64,000 nucleotides of DNA from Fodinicola feengrottensis (lineage in GTDB: Bacteria > Actinomycetota > Actinomycetes > Mycobacteriales > HKI-0501): contig NZ_WOTO01000051.1 of assembly GCF_010993775.1 (NCBI RefSeq), positions 1 to 64,000 on the forward strand, in the 5' to 3' direction. Position numbers and translations under genes: made by a program. Below the pieces are notes generated by a model. The model did not search any database and had not been told where the DNA came from. It was given only the letters and a program-made list of their open reading frames with translations. Shown here one piece after another: positions 1 to 10,607 of this stretch. How positions within the stretch are numbered: position 1 is the first letter of the stretch; each line of letters begins with the position of its first letter.

Positions 1-2
1 TT

Positions 3-254
3 CCTCCGGCGCTGCGGCGAGAAAGGAACCGGATCGGACGGGCCCAGCAGCGGGTGGAGCAGCTCACCAACCGCGAGCGCGAGGTTCTTTCGCTGGTGGG
101 CTCCGGTCTGTCCAACGCCGAGATCGCCGGCCGGATACATGTGGTCGAAGGCACGGTCAAGACGTATGTGAGTGCGATTTTGTCGCGTCTGGCGGTAAAG
201 AATCGAGTTCAGGCGGCGATTGTCGCCTACCAGGCCGGGCTGACCGACGACTGA
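3..254 (+). CDS. LuxR/NarL-type response regulator, C-terminal part
   Basis: This is the carboxy-terminal helix-turn-helix of a NarL/FixJ-family regulator, which binds target promoters as a dimer. The reading frame is already open at base 3, so the gene begins before the window. The visible residues contain the family signature LTNREREVLSLVGSGLSNAE followed by a recognition helix with GTVKTYVSAILSRL. The only start codon in the visible part (GTG at 54) lies immediately before the HTH and is not the true start. It is convergent with the minus-strand Lnt-like gene, whose last codons overlap it by about 98 bp. The receiver domain and any partner kinase are outside the window. Confidence 0.85.
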   Translation, partial: PPALRRERNRIGRAQQRVEQLTNREREVLSLVGSGLSNAEIAGRIHVVEGTVKTYVSAILSRLAVKNRVQAAIVAYQAGLTDD

Positions 255-1593
255 TCAGAACCAGGACGAGCAGAGCGACGAGACACAGCCAGGCGAAAAG
301 GTCGCCGAACAACCGGTAGATCGTTGCCGCACTCCTGGTCGGAACATCGGCCACCAGAGTTTGCGAAGCGTTGGTGGAATAGTCGCTGTAGGCGATGGTC
401 CGCCCCTGGAAGTCGGTCACCGTGGCGACGCCGTTGCTCGCCTCTCGTACGATCGACGTGCCATCCTCAATCGCGCGGATGGTGGCCAGCTGTGCGTGCA
501 AATCTGCGAATCCACTCCAGTCATTCGCCGGCACGAGCAGAATGTCGGCATTCGCTTTTCCCGCGAGGGCAGGGAAATCCAGGTCATAGCAGATAAGAGT
601 CCCGATTCGACCGTACGGTGTCATGAGTGTTGGCGCTGGCTCGCCGCCGTCCACCATACCTTCGCTGGCCTCCTGTGGGGTCGGATGCGCCTTCTCGTAG
701 TCCCAGCCGACCTGCCCAGTTGGAGTCAGCAGGATCGCCTTGTTGCGCAGCAAAGGAGCCCTGTCCGACACGACATTGAGATGCATGTCCACGTAGATGC
801 CCGAAGTCCGCGCCACCTGTCGTACCCGATCGATCAACGCCGTCTCGGTCGCTTTGGTCGCGTAGCCGGATTCTTCTGACCAAACGACTATTTTCGCGCC
901 GGCTCGTGCTTCTGTCTTCGTACGCGCGATCATCTCCGCGTTCACCGTCTCGAAAGCCGCTTGCGAATGCGTGGACCAGACTGCTTGCAGGGTCTTGCTT
1001 TCTGGGCTGATTCCGGCCACCCGAACGGTCGGGGAATTCGGTGCTGTCCAGGACATTCTGGCCGCGCCAAGGCCAAGCACGGTGACCAGGACCGACGAGT
1101 AGACGAGTACCGGTCTGAGGAGTTTCCGTTCCCAGCCAACGTTCGCGATCGAGGCCAGCCAAGCGATGAGGAAACTCACGCCGTACGAGCCGGTCACCGT
1201 CGCCAGCTGTAGAAGCGGGAGACTGCCGTACTGGGTCGCGGCGAGCGAGCCGTAGTTGCCGAAATCGGTGATGGCCTGGAAGCCGTACTCGGCGGCGACC
1301 CGCCCCAGCGGGAACAGCAGGCTGCCCAACAGCCAGCCGAACCTGTGCGCCAGCAGGCGGTCGAGCACATACGGCAGGCTTGCCAACACTGCCAGGAAAA
1401 GAAATGCGAACAGCACTGGCAACGAGAAAAGCAGGCCGGTCGTACAACACCACACAAGCGTCCCGACAACGTTCACGCCCAGCACCCAGAGTAGGCCGGT
1501 CAGCGGCTTGGACGAGCGGGTGAAGCGGAGCAGGAAAATCGAGAACAGCCATCCCGCAACGGGAAGGTCGGCACCGGTATGCAGGGCCAGCAC
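157..1593 (-). CDS. lnt: Apolipoprotein N-acyltransferase-like nitrilase-fold membrane protein
   Basis: Lnt transfers an acyl chain to the amino terminus of lipoproteins in the membrane. The N-terminal half is a run of hydrophobic segments. The C-terminal half is a carbon-nitrogen hydrolase domain with the Glu-Lys-Cys triad visible: Glu in VVWSEESGY, Lys in WDYEKAHPTP, Cys in LICYDLDFP. A last hydrophobic helix precedes the C terminus, as in Lnt. The start is unresolved. Family-like sequence (KRWLVLGAAG) extends about a dozen codons upstream of the first in-frame GTG at 1593, but no canonical start lies there, so a sequence error near 1600-1650 is likely. The final ~30 codons overlap the luxR-type gene convergently and look non-conserved; the true stop may be earlier. 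Confidence 0.75.
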   Translation of the reverse strand: MLALHTGADLPVAGWLFSIFLLRFTRSSKPLTGLLWVLGVNVVGTLVWCCTTGLLFSLPVLFAFLFLAVLASLPYVLDRLLAHRFGWLLGSLLFPLGRVAAEYGFQAITDFGNYGSLAATQYGSLPLLQLATVTGSYGVSFLIAWLASIANVGWERKLLRPVLVYSSVLVTVLGLGAARMSWTAPNSPTVRVAGISPESKTLQAVWSTHSQAAFETVNAEMIARTKTEARAGAKIVVWSEESGYATKATETALIDRVRQVARTSGIYVDMHLNVVSDRAPLLRNKAILLTPTGQVGWDYEKAHPTPQEASEGMVDGGEPAPTLMTPYGRIGTLICYDLDFPALAGKANADILLVPANDWSGFADLHAQLATIRAIEDGTSIVREASNGVATVTDFQGRTIAYSDYSTNASQTLVADVPTRSAATIYRLFGDLFAWLCLVALLVLVLISRRSARPGRRQSPPELDSLPPDATKSHSHTS

Positions 1594-1647
1594 GGACCCG
1601 GCGGCGCCCAGAACGAGCCATCTTTTTCGGTCACCAGCCGACGCTAA

Positions 1648-2610
1648 GTGTCGGCGGACCGCGTACGGAGCCCCCGAAAGGCACCCGTTGGCTCTGACTT
1701 TCGACAGGTCGCGGACACTGTGCTGGTGGATCTTCAGCCAGTGGGCAGCACCTTGGAGCCGCTGACCGGTGGCACGACCAATCGCAGTTGGCAGGTCCTT
1801 GTCGACGGTCGGCCGGTGTCCGTGCTGCTGCGCGAACCGGCCAGCGCGACGACGACGCCCTGCTCGGCATCGATCGTACGACCGAGCGCCGCGCCGCCCA
1901 GCAGGCTCATGATCTCGGGGTCGCACCTCCCGTCCTTGCGGCCTCAAATTCTGGTGCCATGCGGATCGGCTGGGTGAACAACGCCGTCGCGATGTCGGCG
2001 GACGCGCGCTGCTCAATGACGATTTTCGGCTTCGTCTCTGCGAAACACTGCGCCTCCTGCATTCCGGACCGGCGCTGGGTCGGGTCCTTGATCATTCTGC
2101 TGTCCAGACGCATTTATTGGCTGGCGTACGCGACCGTGGGCTCGCCTTGCCCGCCGGCTACGAGGATCTTCCCGGCCGAGTGGACCACCTCGCCGCGGTT
2201 TTGCGGCGCCAGCCGATGCCCGCGGTGCCATGCCATAACGACCTGTCGGCGGGCAACGTCCTCGACGACGGCGAGCGGCTCTGGCTGATCGACTTCGAAT
2301 ACGCTGCCGACGCCGAACCGGCCGCCGAGTTGGGCAACGCGATCGGCATGTCCGGCCTGCCGTTCACCGCCGTAGAACAGCTGGTCACCGCGTACCGCGG
2401 CGAGCCCGACCAGCTGCTGACCGACCGCGCGATGCTCTTCCACACGCTGAGCATCACCACGTGGATCCCGTGGATGATCCTCCAGGACGCGGCGCACCCG
2501 GGAATCCCGAGATCGCCGACTGGATCGAGCTGGACATCCGCGCCGTCCGCGCCGCCTTCGCCGGCCCGGACCTACGAGCCGCACTCAGCCGAGTCGAAAA
2601 CTCCGCCTGA
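1648..2610 (+). CDS. Choline/ethanolamine kinase-like phosphotransferase (frameshifted)
   Basis: An APH/choline-kinase fold phosphotransferase, cytoplasmic, substrate unknown. It is reconstructed across three frames. The N-terminal part has LTGGTTNRSWQVLVDGRPVS, the ATP-binding strand pair. The centre is in a second frame. The C-terminal part carries the Brenner-type catalytic motif CHNDLSAGNVL and the metal-binding LWLIDFEYA. The shifts lie near 1858, 2005 and 2495; after the last, the protein ends with RVENSA. The GTG at 1648 is the most upstream plausible start and is divergent from the Lnt-like gene. Net frame over the span is zero, which fits compensating sequence errors better than decay. 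A MITE-like element with a terminator-like hairpin follows directly. Confidence 0.7.
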
Positions 2611-2622
2611 AAACCACCCGTA

Positions 2623-2800
2623 GCGGCGCGAAATTGTCGTAGGTGTCTGTTTTTCTTTCCCCCTCCCTTTGAACGGGCGGGGGGTGGGTTGAGAGGTAGT
2701 CCTTAATTTTTAGTTGAACATTGGTCCTCGAACCCCCCCCCCCACCCGTCACTGGGTGGGGGCGATTTTTTTCGGGCTCGGTACGACAGTTTCGCGCCGC
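2623..2800. repeat. MITE-like element, family A, full copy 1
   Basis: A 178-bp non-coding element bounded by 19-bp terminal inverted repeats. The left end is GCGGCGCGAAATTGTCGTA at 2623-2641; the right end is its inverse at 2782-2800, differing at one base. Inside are two G/C hairpins (arms CCCACCC/GGGTGGG) and the AT-rich stretch TTAATTTTTAGTTGAAC. The second hairpin is followed by CGATTTTTTT on the plus strand, so it looks like an intrinsic terminator for the phosphotransferase gene. A near-identical copy in opposite orientation lies at 21596-21770. No transposase is present. Confidence 0.85.
2731..2773 (+). terminator. Putative intrinsic terminator inside MITE copy 1
   Basis: The stem CCCACCC / GGGTGGG with a six-base loop (GTCACT) is followed by a short spacer and a run of seven T. 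It sits about 130 bp downstream of the phosphotransferase stop and in the same direction. It lies between convergent genes. Confidence 0.55.
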
Positions 2801-2824
2801 ACCCTATGTAGAGCGCTGCAGGAT

Positions 2825-3313
2825 CTAGGCGAAGAGGGCGCCGGCGGTGAAGGTGAGGGCGATCGCGAAGGCGGCCATCAGCTCGATCAGCATCGACAGG
2901 CCGGTTGCCTTCAGGGCGGCGACAGTTGATGGCCAGGCTCCGGAGAAGCTCTTCGCGCGCTGGGCCTCGGCCAGGAAGACGCCGAGGATGAAGCCGACGA
3001 ACAAGCCGACGACCACGGGGATCACGAACATGCCGACGATTCCCAGCACTACCCCGACGAGGATGGTGGTGGTTGGCACGCCGGACTCTTTCAGCTGCTT
3101 GCCCGGCCAGGTGAACTTGACCACCGTCCCCAGCACCGCCCACACCGTGGCGATGCCCAGGACCAGCCACTTTCCCCAGCCGGCGTCGGCGAAGATCGCC
3201 CACCCGAGGACGCTCAGCCAGCACAGCACCAGGCCGGGCAGGACGGGGACGATGATGCCGACGATTCCCACCACGATGGCGATCGAACCCAGGACGACCA
3301 GCAAAACCTGCAT
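2825..3313 (-). CDS. DUF456 membrane protein
   Basis: A 162-residue, very hydrophobic protein of the DUF456 family, function unknown. It opens with a long hydrophobic helix (LLVVLGSIAIVVGIVGIIVP) and has the family-type region VLPGLVLCWLSVLGWAIFAD. A Gly-rich central hairpin follows (GVVLGIVGMFVIPVVVGLFV), with about four membrane segments in total. It is intact. It lies immediately downstream of the GntR gene on the same strand (10-bp gap), so the two may be co-transcribed. Confidence 0.85.
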   Translation of the reverse strand: MQVLLVVLGSIAIVVGIVGIIVPVLPGLVLCWLSVLGWAIFADAGWGKWLVLGIATVWAVLGTVVKFTWPGKQLKESGVPTTTILVGVVLGIVGMFVIPVVVGLFVGFILGVFLAEAQRAKSFSGAWPSTVAALKATGLSMLIELMAAFAIALTFTAGALFA

Positions 3314-3323
3314 GGCTCCGAGA

Positions 3324-4090
3324 TTAGTTGCGCCCCACCCGCGCCAGCACCTCGTAGCGGTCGCCGCGGAAAAGGGACCGGCTGGATTCCCAGCACGGCG
3401 CCGGTGGTGTCGCGGGTGACGCCGTCGATCAGCAGGCAGGGTTGGCTGGGCTCGACGGCCAGCGCACGAGCCTGCTCAGCGTCCGGGAGCACCGAAGCGA
3501 TGTGGGCGTCGCTGGTGGCGGGGCGTACGGACCAGCGCTCCTCGAGGGTGGCGAACAGCGAACGGTCGGCCCAGTCCAGCGCCTGGATGCCGGGGAAGCG
3601 GTGCACCGACACGTCGGTGTGCTCCACCGCCATCGGCACTCGGTCGGCGGTCCGCAGGCGTACCAGGTGCAGCACCGGCGAGGCCGGTGCCACTTGCAGG
3701 CGGGTCGCCAGCCGCGAGCTGGCCGGTTCGACCGACACCGCCAGCGGCACCGAGCCGGGCACCATGCCACGGGCCCGCATGTCCTGACTGAACGATGTCA
3801 ACAGGTCCAGATGGGCGGGTTTGGGCTCCGCGACCAGAGTGCCGTGGCCGTGTCGGCGAAAGAGCAGGCCGTCGGCGACCATCCGCTCGATCTCCTGGCG
3901 CACGGTCGTACGGGATACGGCGAAATACTCCGCCAACACCCGCTCGGACGGCATCAGGCCGCCCGGCCCCAGCCCGCCGGCGAGGTCCTCCAGGATCTCC
4001 CGGGAGCTGGTGGTGACCCTTGGGTCGGCCGGCGGCGAGCTCCTTGGTACGGAGCGCGTCGACGTCGATCTGATGGCGGCTACGTGGCAC
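3324..4090 (-). CDS. GntR-family regulator with UTRA domain (frameshifted)
   Basis: A DNA-binding repressor with a ligand-binding UTRA domain. The winged helix is clear: MPSERVLAEYFAVSRTTVRQ, then ADGLLFRRHGHGTLVAEPK. The UTRA part runs to IDGVTRDTTGAVLGI. Two indels are needed. Near 4012 (an AAGGGT context) the N-terminal stretch IDVDALRTKELAAGRPK joins the wHTH frame. Near 3372 the last residues become SLFRGDRYEVLARVGRN and stop at 3324. GTG at 4090 is chosen because it gives a normal family N terminus. Effector and targets are unknown. Confidence 0.75.
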
Positions 4091-4199
4091 CCAACCAGTA
4101 TCCGAGACCGAGCATCGTTTGCGCACGCCGGCTTCCGAACTCAAGTGGACCAGTTAGACCCGTTACCGGCGGGAAATTCCGGTAACGGGTCGGTGCTAG

Positions 4200-6830
<2,631 letters not shown>

Positions 6831-6883
6831 GGGCTCCTCAGCAGCATCTCAACCAGCCAATACAGTAAACACAACGTAACTAA

Positions 6884-6904
6884 GTTGAGTCTATTCCACT
6901 CAAC
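6884..6904. promoter_or_regulatory. HAIR element (HspR operator) upstream of clpB
   Basis: The sequence GTTGAGT-N7-ACTCAAC is a perfect inverted repeat. It matches the known HAIR consensus CTTGAGT-N7-ACTCAAG at all but the outermost base of each arm. It lies 54-74 bp upstream of the clpB start. HspR binding represses chaperone genes in actinobacteria, and the site would overlap the likely promoter. No hspR gene is in the window. Confidence 0.85.
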
Positions 6905-7001
6905 TACTTCAGAATAGTTGATCTGTCTACGACTGTCGGTGGTCCGGTAATCACCCGGCAGGTCGACGCCGGCCGGTTACCCCGCACCTAGAGTCGTTGA
7001 T

Positions 7002-8591
7002 ATGAGCACGCCAGACCCGGACCAGCCGACAACACCCACCAGGGTGCTGCCGTCGGTCGAGCCTGGCCAGCCCACCGGGGCCGACCAGCCCACAGAGACT
7101 GCCCCGCTGGTTGCCCGACCGGCCGGTCGGGCGCGTGGGTCGGCGTCGGTCCCGTCGTTCGCGCGGCAGGAGACGGTCCCGCAGATCGTGGCACCGCCGC
7201 GGCCGCCGTCGATCCTGCGGCCACCGCCGCCGTACGCGCCGCCGCCGGTGCCAATCGGACCCGGTGCGACCCGCGGCACCATGTACGGGACGCCGACGGC
7301 CGACGGCCGGCGGCCGCGGCGCCGGCTGCTGGAGCGGCTGGATTCGTGGCTGCGCGGCAACCCGTGGCTGTCGGACAGCATCCTCGCGATCGGCATGCTG
7401 CTTTTCGTCGCGCCGGTCTCACTGGTCATCGCGGTCTCAAACGATGGCATGGGCGTCGAGTCGACGCCGGCGGTGCTGATCCCGATCCTGATCCTGATCG
7501 TGCTGGTGACCCACGGCGTTGTCGTCGTACGCCGGGTCATGCCGATCACCGCGCTGATCGTGGTGACGGTCGCGCTGGCGATAAAAGTCCTGATCACCCC
7601 GGTCCCGTTCCCGTCCGACCTGATCTTCCTGCTGGTCACGTACTCGGTCTGCGCGTACGGGAGACGTCCGGCCGGCGCCATCGCCTTCGTGCTGGGCATT
7701 GCCGGCGGGCTGGCCGAGACGGCGCGGTTCAGCGTCCTCATCGGCTACCGGATGGACCAGGACCCGACGCTGATCCTGCTGCTGGTCTTCATCTTCATGT
7801 TCATCGTGGCGGCGGTGTTCGCATCCTGGGGGCTCGGGCAGTTCCGCCGTGTCCGGTACGCGTATTTCACGACTCTCGAAGACCGTGCCGAGCGCGCTGA
7901 GGCGGAGCGCGAGGAGCGCGCGGCCCGGGCCGTCGTCGAGGAGCGGAACCGGATCGCCCGGGAGATGCACGACGTGGTGGCGCACTCCCTCGCGGTCATC
8001 GTCTCGCAGGCGCAGGGCGGGCAGTATGCCGCGAAGACCAAGCCGGAGCGGGCGCAGGAGGTGCTCGGCACCATCGCCGAGACCGGCCGCCAGGCGCTCG
8101 CCGACATGCGTGGCCTGTTGGGCGTCCTGCGCAGCAACGAGCCGCTCAACGCCGACTCCGCCGTTGAGGTGAACCGCGGCCCGCAACCGCGGCTGGCCGA
8201 GCTGGGCGACCTGCTGACCCGCGTACGAGCCAGTGGGCTGCACGTACGCCAGGACGAAGAAGGACATCGCAAGCAGCTCGGACCGACCGCGGAGCTGGCG
8301 GTCTACCGGCTGGTCCAGGAGTCGTTGACCAACACGATCAGCAGCACGCTGGGCCGGACGCGCACGCCACGGTCGTGCTGCACTGGTCGTCGGAGGCGCT
8401 GGAAGTCACCGTCGCCGCCGACGACGGCCGCGGCCCGACCGTGCGCGACCCGGACGACCCGACCAGCGGCGGGCACGGCCTGGTCGGCATGCGCGAGCGG
8501 CTTGCCGTGGTCGGGCGGGTCCGTACACACCGGGCCCCGGCCGGGTGGCGGGTTCCAGGTCCGGGCGCGGCTGCCGTACCGTCCGGCCTAG
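7002..8591 (+). CDS. NarL-type sensor histidine kinase (frameshifted near the ATPase domain)
   Basis: Membrane kinase of the HisKA_3/HATPase family. It begins with about 110 Pro-rich cytoplasmic residues, then five or six membrane helices (roughly residues 125-280), then the dimerisation helix with the phospho-acceptor His near residue 323 in REMHDVVAHSLAVIVSQAQ. The ATPase part contains LVQESLTNTI (N box) and TSGGHGLVGMRERL (G box). An indel near 8355 and a second near 8525 put the ATPase domain in another frame; the last residues FQVRARLPYRPA return to the first frame, net zero. Its partner regulator starts 25 bp downstream, and an ABC exporter follows. Confidence 0.85.
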   Translation: MSTPDPDQPTTPTRVLPSVEPGQPTGADQPTETAPLVARPAGRARGSASVPSFARQETVPQIVAPPRPPSILRPPPPYAPPPVPIGPGATRGTMYGTPTADGRRPRRRLLERLDSWLRGNPWLSDSILAIGMLLFVAPVSLVIAVSNDGMGVESTPAVLIPILILIVLVTHGVVVVRRVMPITALIVVTVALAIKVLITPVPFPSDLIFLLVTYSVCAYGRRPAGAIAFVLGIAGGLAETARFSVLIGYRMDQDPTLILLLVFIFMFIVAAVFASWGLGQFRRVRYAYFTTLEDRAERAEAEREERAARAVVEERNRIAREMHDVVAHSLAVIVSQAQGGQYAAKTKPERAQEVLGTIAETGRQALADMRGLLGVLRSNEPLNADSAVEVNRGPQPRLAELGDLLTRVRASGLHVRQDEEGHRKQLGPTAELAVYRLVQESLTNTISSTLGRTRTPRSCCTGRRRRWKSPSPPTTAAARPCATRTTRPAAGTAWSACASGLPWSGGSVHTGPRPGGGFQVRARLPYRPA

Positions 8592-8615
8592 CAAACGACT
8601 GATCGGATCCTCAGC

Positions 8616-9284
8616 ATGACAATTCGCGTGTTCCTCGTCGACGACCAGGCGCTGGTCCGCGCCGGTTTCGCGATGGTGCTGGACGCTCAGGAGGACATGC
8701 GGGTCGTCGGCGAGGCCGGCGACGGGTCCGAGGCGCTGACCAAGCTCGCCGTCACGGCCGCCGATGTCGTGATGATGGACGTACGCATGCCGCGGATGGA
8801 CGGCGTCGAGGCGACCCGCCGGCTGCTCGCCCAGCGGTCCGCTGAGGAAGGCCCGCGGGTGATCGTGCTGACCACCTTCGACCTCGACGAATACGCCTTT
8901 TCCGCGTTGCGGGCCGGAGCCAGCGGCTTCCTGCTCAAGGACGCGCCGCCGGAGCACGTCCTTTCGGCTATCCGTACGGTCTTTCGCGGCGACGCGGTGA
9001 TCGCGCCCTCGACCACCCGACGGCTGCTCGACCACGTGGCGACCACATTGCCCGATCCGCAGCCCGGCCCGGACCCGCTGGCCGCCCTCACCGAGCGCGA
9101 GCGTGAGGTCCTGCTGGAGGTCGCTCGTGGCGCCTCCAACGCGGAGATCGCGGCGAAGCTGTTCCTGTCCGAGGCGACTGTCAAGACCCACGTGGGCCGC
9201 ATTCTGGCCAAGCTGAAACTGCGCGATCGGGTGCAGGCCGTGGTGCTCGCGTACGAACGAGGCCTGGTCCGCCCCTCCGGCTGA
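8616..9284 (+). CDS. NarL/LuxR-family response regulator
   Basis: An intact 222-residue cytoplasmic regulator. The receiver domain spans residues 3-120 with acidic residues VDDQ and phospho-acceptor Asp55 in VVMMDVRMPRMDG; Lys in GFLLKDAPPE completes the site. The C-terminal HTH has LTEREREVLLEVARGASNAE and SEATVKTHVGRILAKL. It follows the kinase directly. In such cassettes the regulator usually controls the adjacent ABC transporter, here 550 bp downstream. It is closely similar to the partial regulator at the left edge of the window. Confidence 0.93.
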   Translation: MTIRVFLVDDQALVRAGFAMVLDAQEDMRVVGEAGDGSEALTKLAVTAADVVMMDVRMPRMDGVEATRRLLAQRSAEEGPRVIVLTTFDLDEYAFSALRAGASGFLLKDAPPEHVLSAIRTVFRGDAVIAPSTTRRLLDHVATTLPDPQPGPDPLAALTEREREVLLEVARGASNAEIAAKLFLSEATVKTHVGRILAKLKLRDRVQAVVLAYERGLVRPSG

Positions 9285-9362
9285 GCTTTCCCCGCTTGGT
9301 ACGAGCGTCGCTGGCTTTCGCGGTCACGCTTGCGGCAAATCTGGATCCACGAAATGCCCACT

Positions 9363-9434
9363 GCGGCGCGAAACTGTCGTACCCCCTTGGTTAATCTGGC
9401 CCCCACCCAGATCGGGTGGGGGGTGGGTTTGAGG
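9363..9434. repeat. MITE family A, half copy (type 2)
   Basis: Starts with the exact family terminus GCGGCGCGAAACTGTCGTA, followed by the hairpin CCCCACCC-AGATC-GGGTGGGG and GGTGGGTTTGAGG. It then continues into CCGCGCGCG rather than the AT-rich core, and no opposite terminus follows. The half copy at 45976-46225 has the same layout. Confidence 0.7.
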
Positions 9435-9597
9435 CCGCGCGCGAGCAAGAATTTTGCGGTTCCGCCGTTTTTGTGACTGAAGTGGCTTTTGAGAAATCTC
9501 TGCCGAAATATGACGATAAGTGTCCGTCCACTGTGGACTCGCGGCCGCTCATACACCGAGCCCTACTGAAGATCCACGCTGGCAGCGCCAGTCGCAC

Positions 9598-9616
9598 GCG
9601 ATGAGGCATCGCGGCC
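9598..9616. repeat. Palindromic 19-mer, copy 1
   Basis: GCGATGAGGCATCGCGGCC, whose first part can fold as CGATG-AGG-CATCG. The identical 19-mer forms part of a longer hairpin at 32439-32475. Function unknown; a terminator or short interspersed repeat is possible. Confidence 0.6.
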
Positions 9617-9832
9617 GTCGTTGTTAAAGGGCTTGTGACCTTTCACGCGGCAGGAACGTGCTGGTCGCAGCAGATGGCGCGGCGCGTACGACTTGGGGAT
9701 GAATGGGCGCACGGTGGACATGCGCCGTGAGGGGGGGCGGGTGGGCGCGACCGCGTGCGGACGCGAAGTGTCGGGGCCAGCGGGCAGAGTTGTGGACGGT
9801 TCACGACACATCTCAAGCAGGAGGCATCACCC

Positions 9833-10602
9833 ATGGGAGCACCGCAGGCGGTCGCCCTACCCCAGCAGCAGGCCGCGCAACAGCCGGCGGCCGCCACCCG
9901 CGAGCTCGTCAAGGTCTACGGCAGCGGTGAAGCCGCCGTCAGAGCGCTGGACGGCGTCAGCGTGCAGTTCGGGCGCGCGCAGTTCACCGCCATCATGGGC
10001 GCCTCTGTTCTGGCAAGTCGACGCTGATGCACTGCATGGCAGGGCTGGACAGCGCCACCTCAGGGCAGGTCTGGGTGGGTACGACCGAGCTGACCCGGCT
10101 GCGGGACGCGCAGCTGACGCGGGTGCGGCGGGACCAGATCGGGTTCGTCTTCCAGGCGTACAACCTGCTCCCGCAGCTGACCGCCGAGGAGAACATCCTG
10201 CTGCCGCTGCAGCTGGCCGGGCGCCGCCCGGACGCCACCCTCTTCAACCACCTCATCGAGGTGCTGGGCCTGCGCAGCCGGCTGAAGCACCGGCCGAGCC
10301 AGCTCTCCGGCGGTCAGCAGCAGCGGGTCGCGGTGGCCCGCGCGCTGGTCAGCCAGCCAGCGGTGGTCTTCGCGGACGAGCCGACCGGCAACCTGGACTC
10401 ACGGTCCGGCGCCGAGGTGCTGTCCTTCCTGCGCCGGTCGGTGCGCGAGCTCCAGCAGACCGTCGTGATGGTCACCCACGACCCGGTCGCCGCGTCGTAC
10501 GCGGACCGCGTGGTGCTGCTCGCGGACGGCCGGCTGGCCGGCGAGATCCACCAGCCCACCCAGGACTCGGTCGTCGACGCGCTTCGTGGCCTGGGGGCCT
10601 GA
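9833..10602 (+). CDS. ABC transporter ATP-binding protein (1-base deletion in Walker A)
   Basis: ATPase of a MacB/LolD-type exporter that energises the two following permeases. Walker A reads IMGAS-GSGKSTLMHCMAGLD only if one G is restored near 10007, where TCTGTTCTGG stands for TCTGGTTCTGG. Other motifs are in frame downstream: Q-loop FVFQAYNLLPQLTAEEN, signature QLSGGQQQRVAVARAL, Walker B AVVFADEPTGNLDS, switch His in VMVTHDPVAASYAD. The start ATG has AGGAGG about 7 bp upstream. The permease start is 5 bp after the stop, so this is one operon. Confidence 0.9.
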
Positions 10603-10607
10603 CAAAC

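Larger units (their letters stand above)
9285..9832. other. Intergenic region between response regulator and ABC operon
   Basis: This 548-bp stretch holds no convincing gene. It contains a half copy of MITE family A (9363-9434), a palindromic 19-mer at 9598-9616 that recurs at 32450-32468, and a more AT-rich stretch around 9440-9540. The last ~100 bp should hold the ABC operon promoter, where the upstream regulator would be expected to bind; I could not pick out a clear direct or inverted repeat for it. Confidence 0.6.

Noticed and set aside
1594..2016. A long N-terminal extension of the Lnt-like protein
   Set aside because: The extension is Arg/Pro-rich, antisense to the phosphotransferase gene, and lacks family similarity except in the last dozen residues before 1593.
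9410..9430. G-quadruplex in the GGGTGGGGGGTGGG stretches of the MITE hairpins
   Set aside because: Only three separated G runs are present per strand, so a standard four-tract quadruplex is not clearly possible; a hairpin explains the sequence better.
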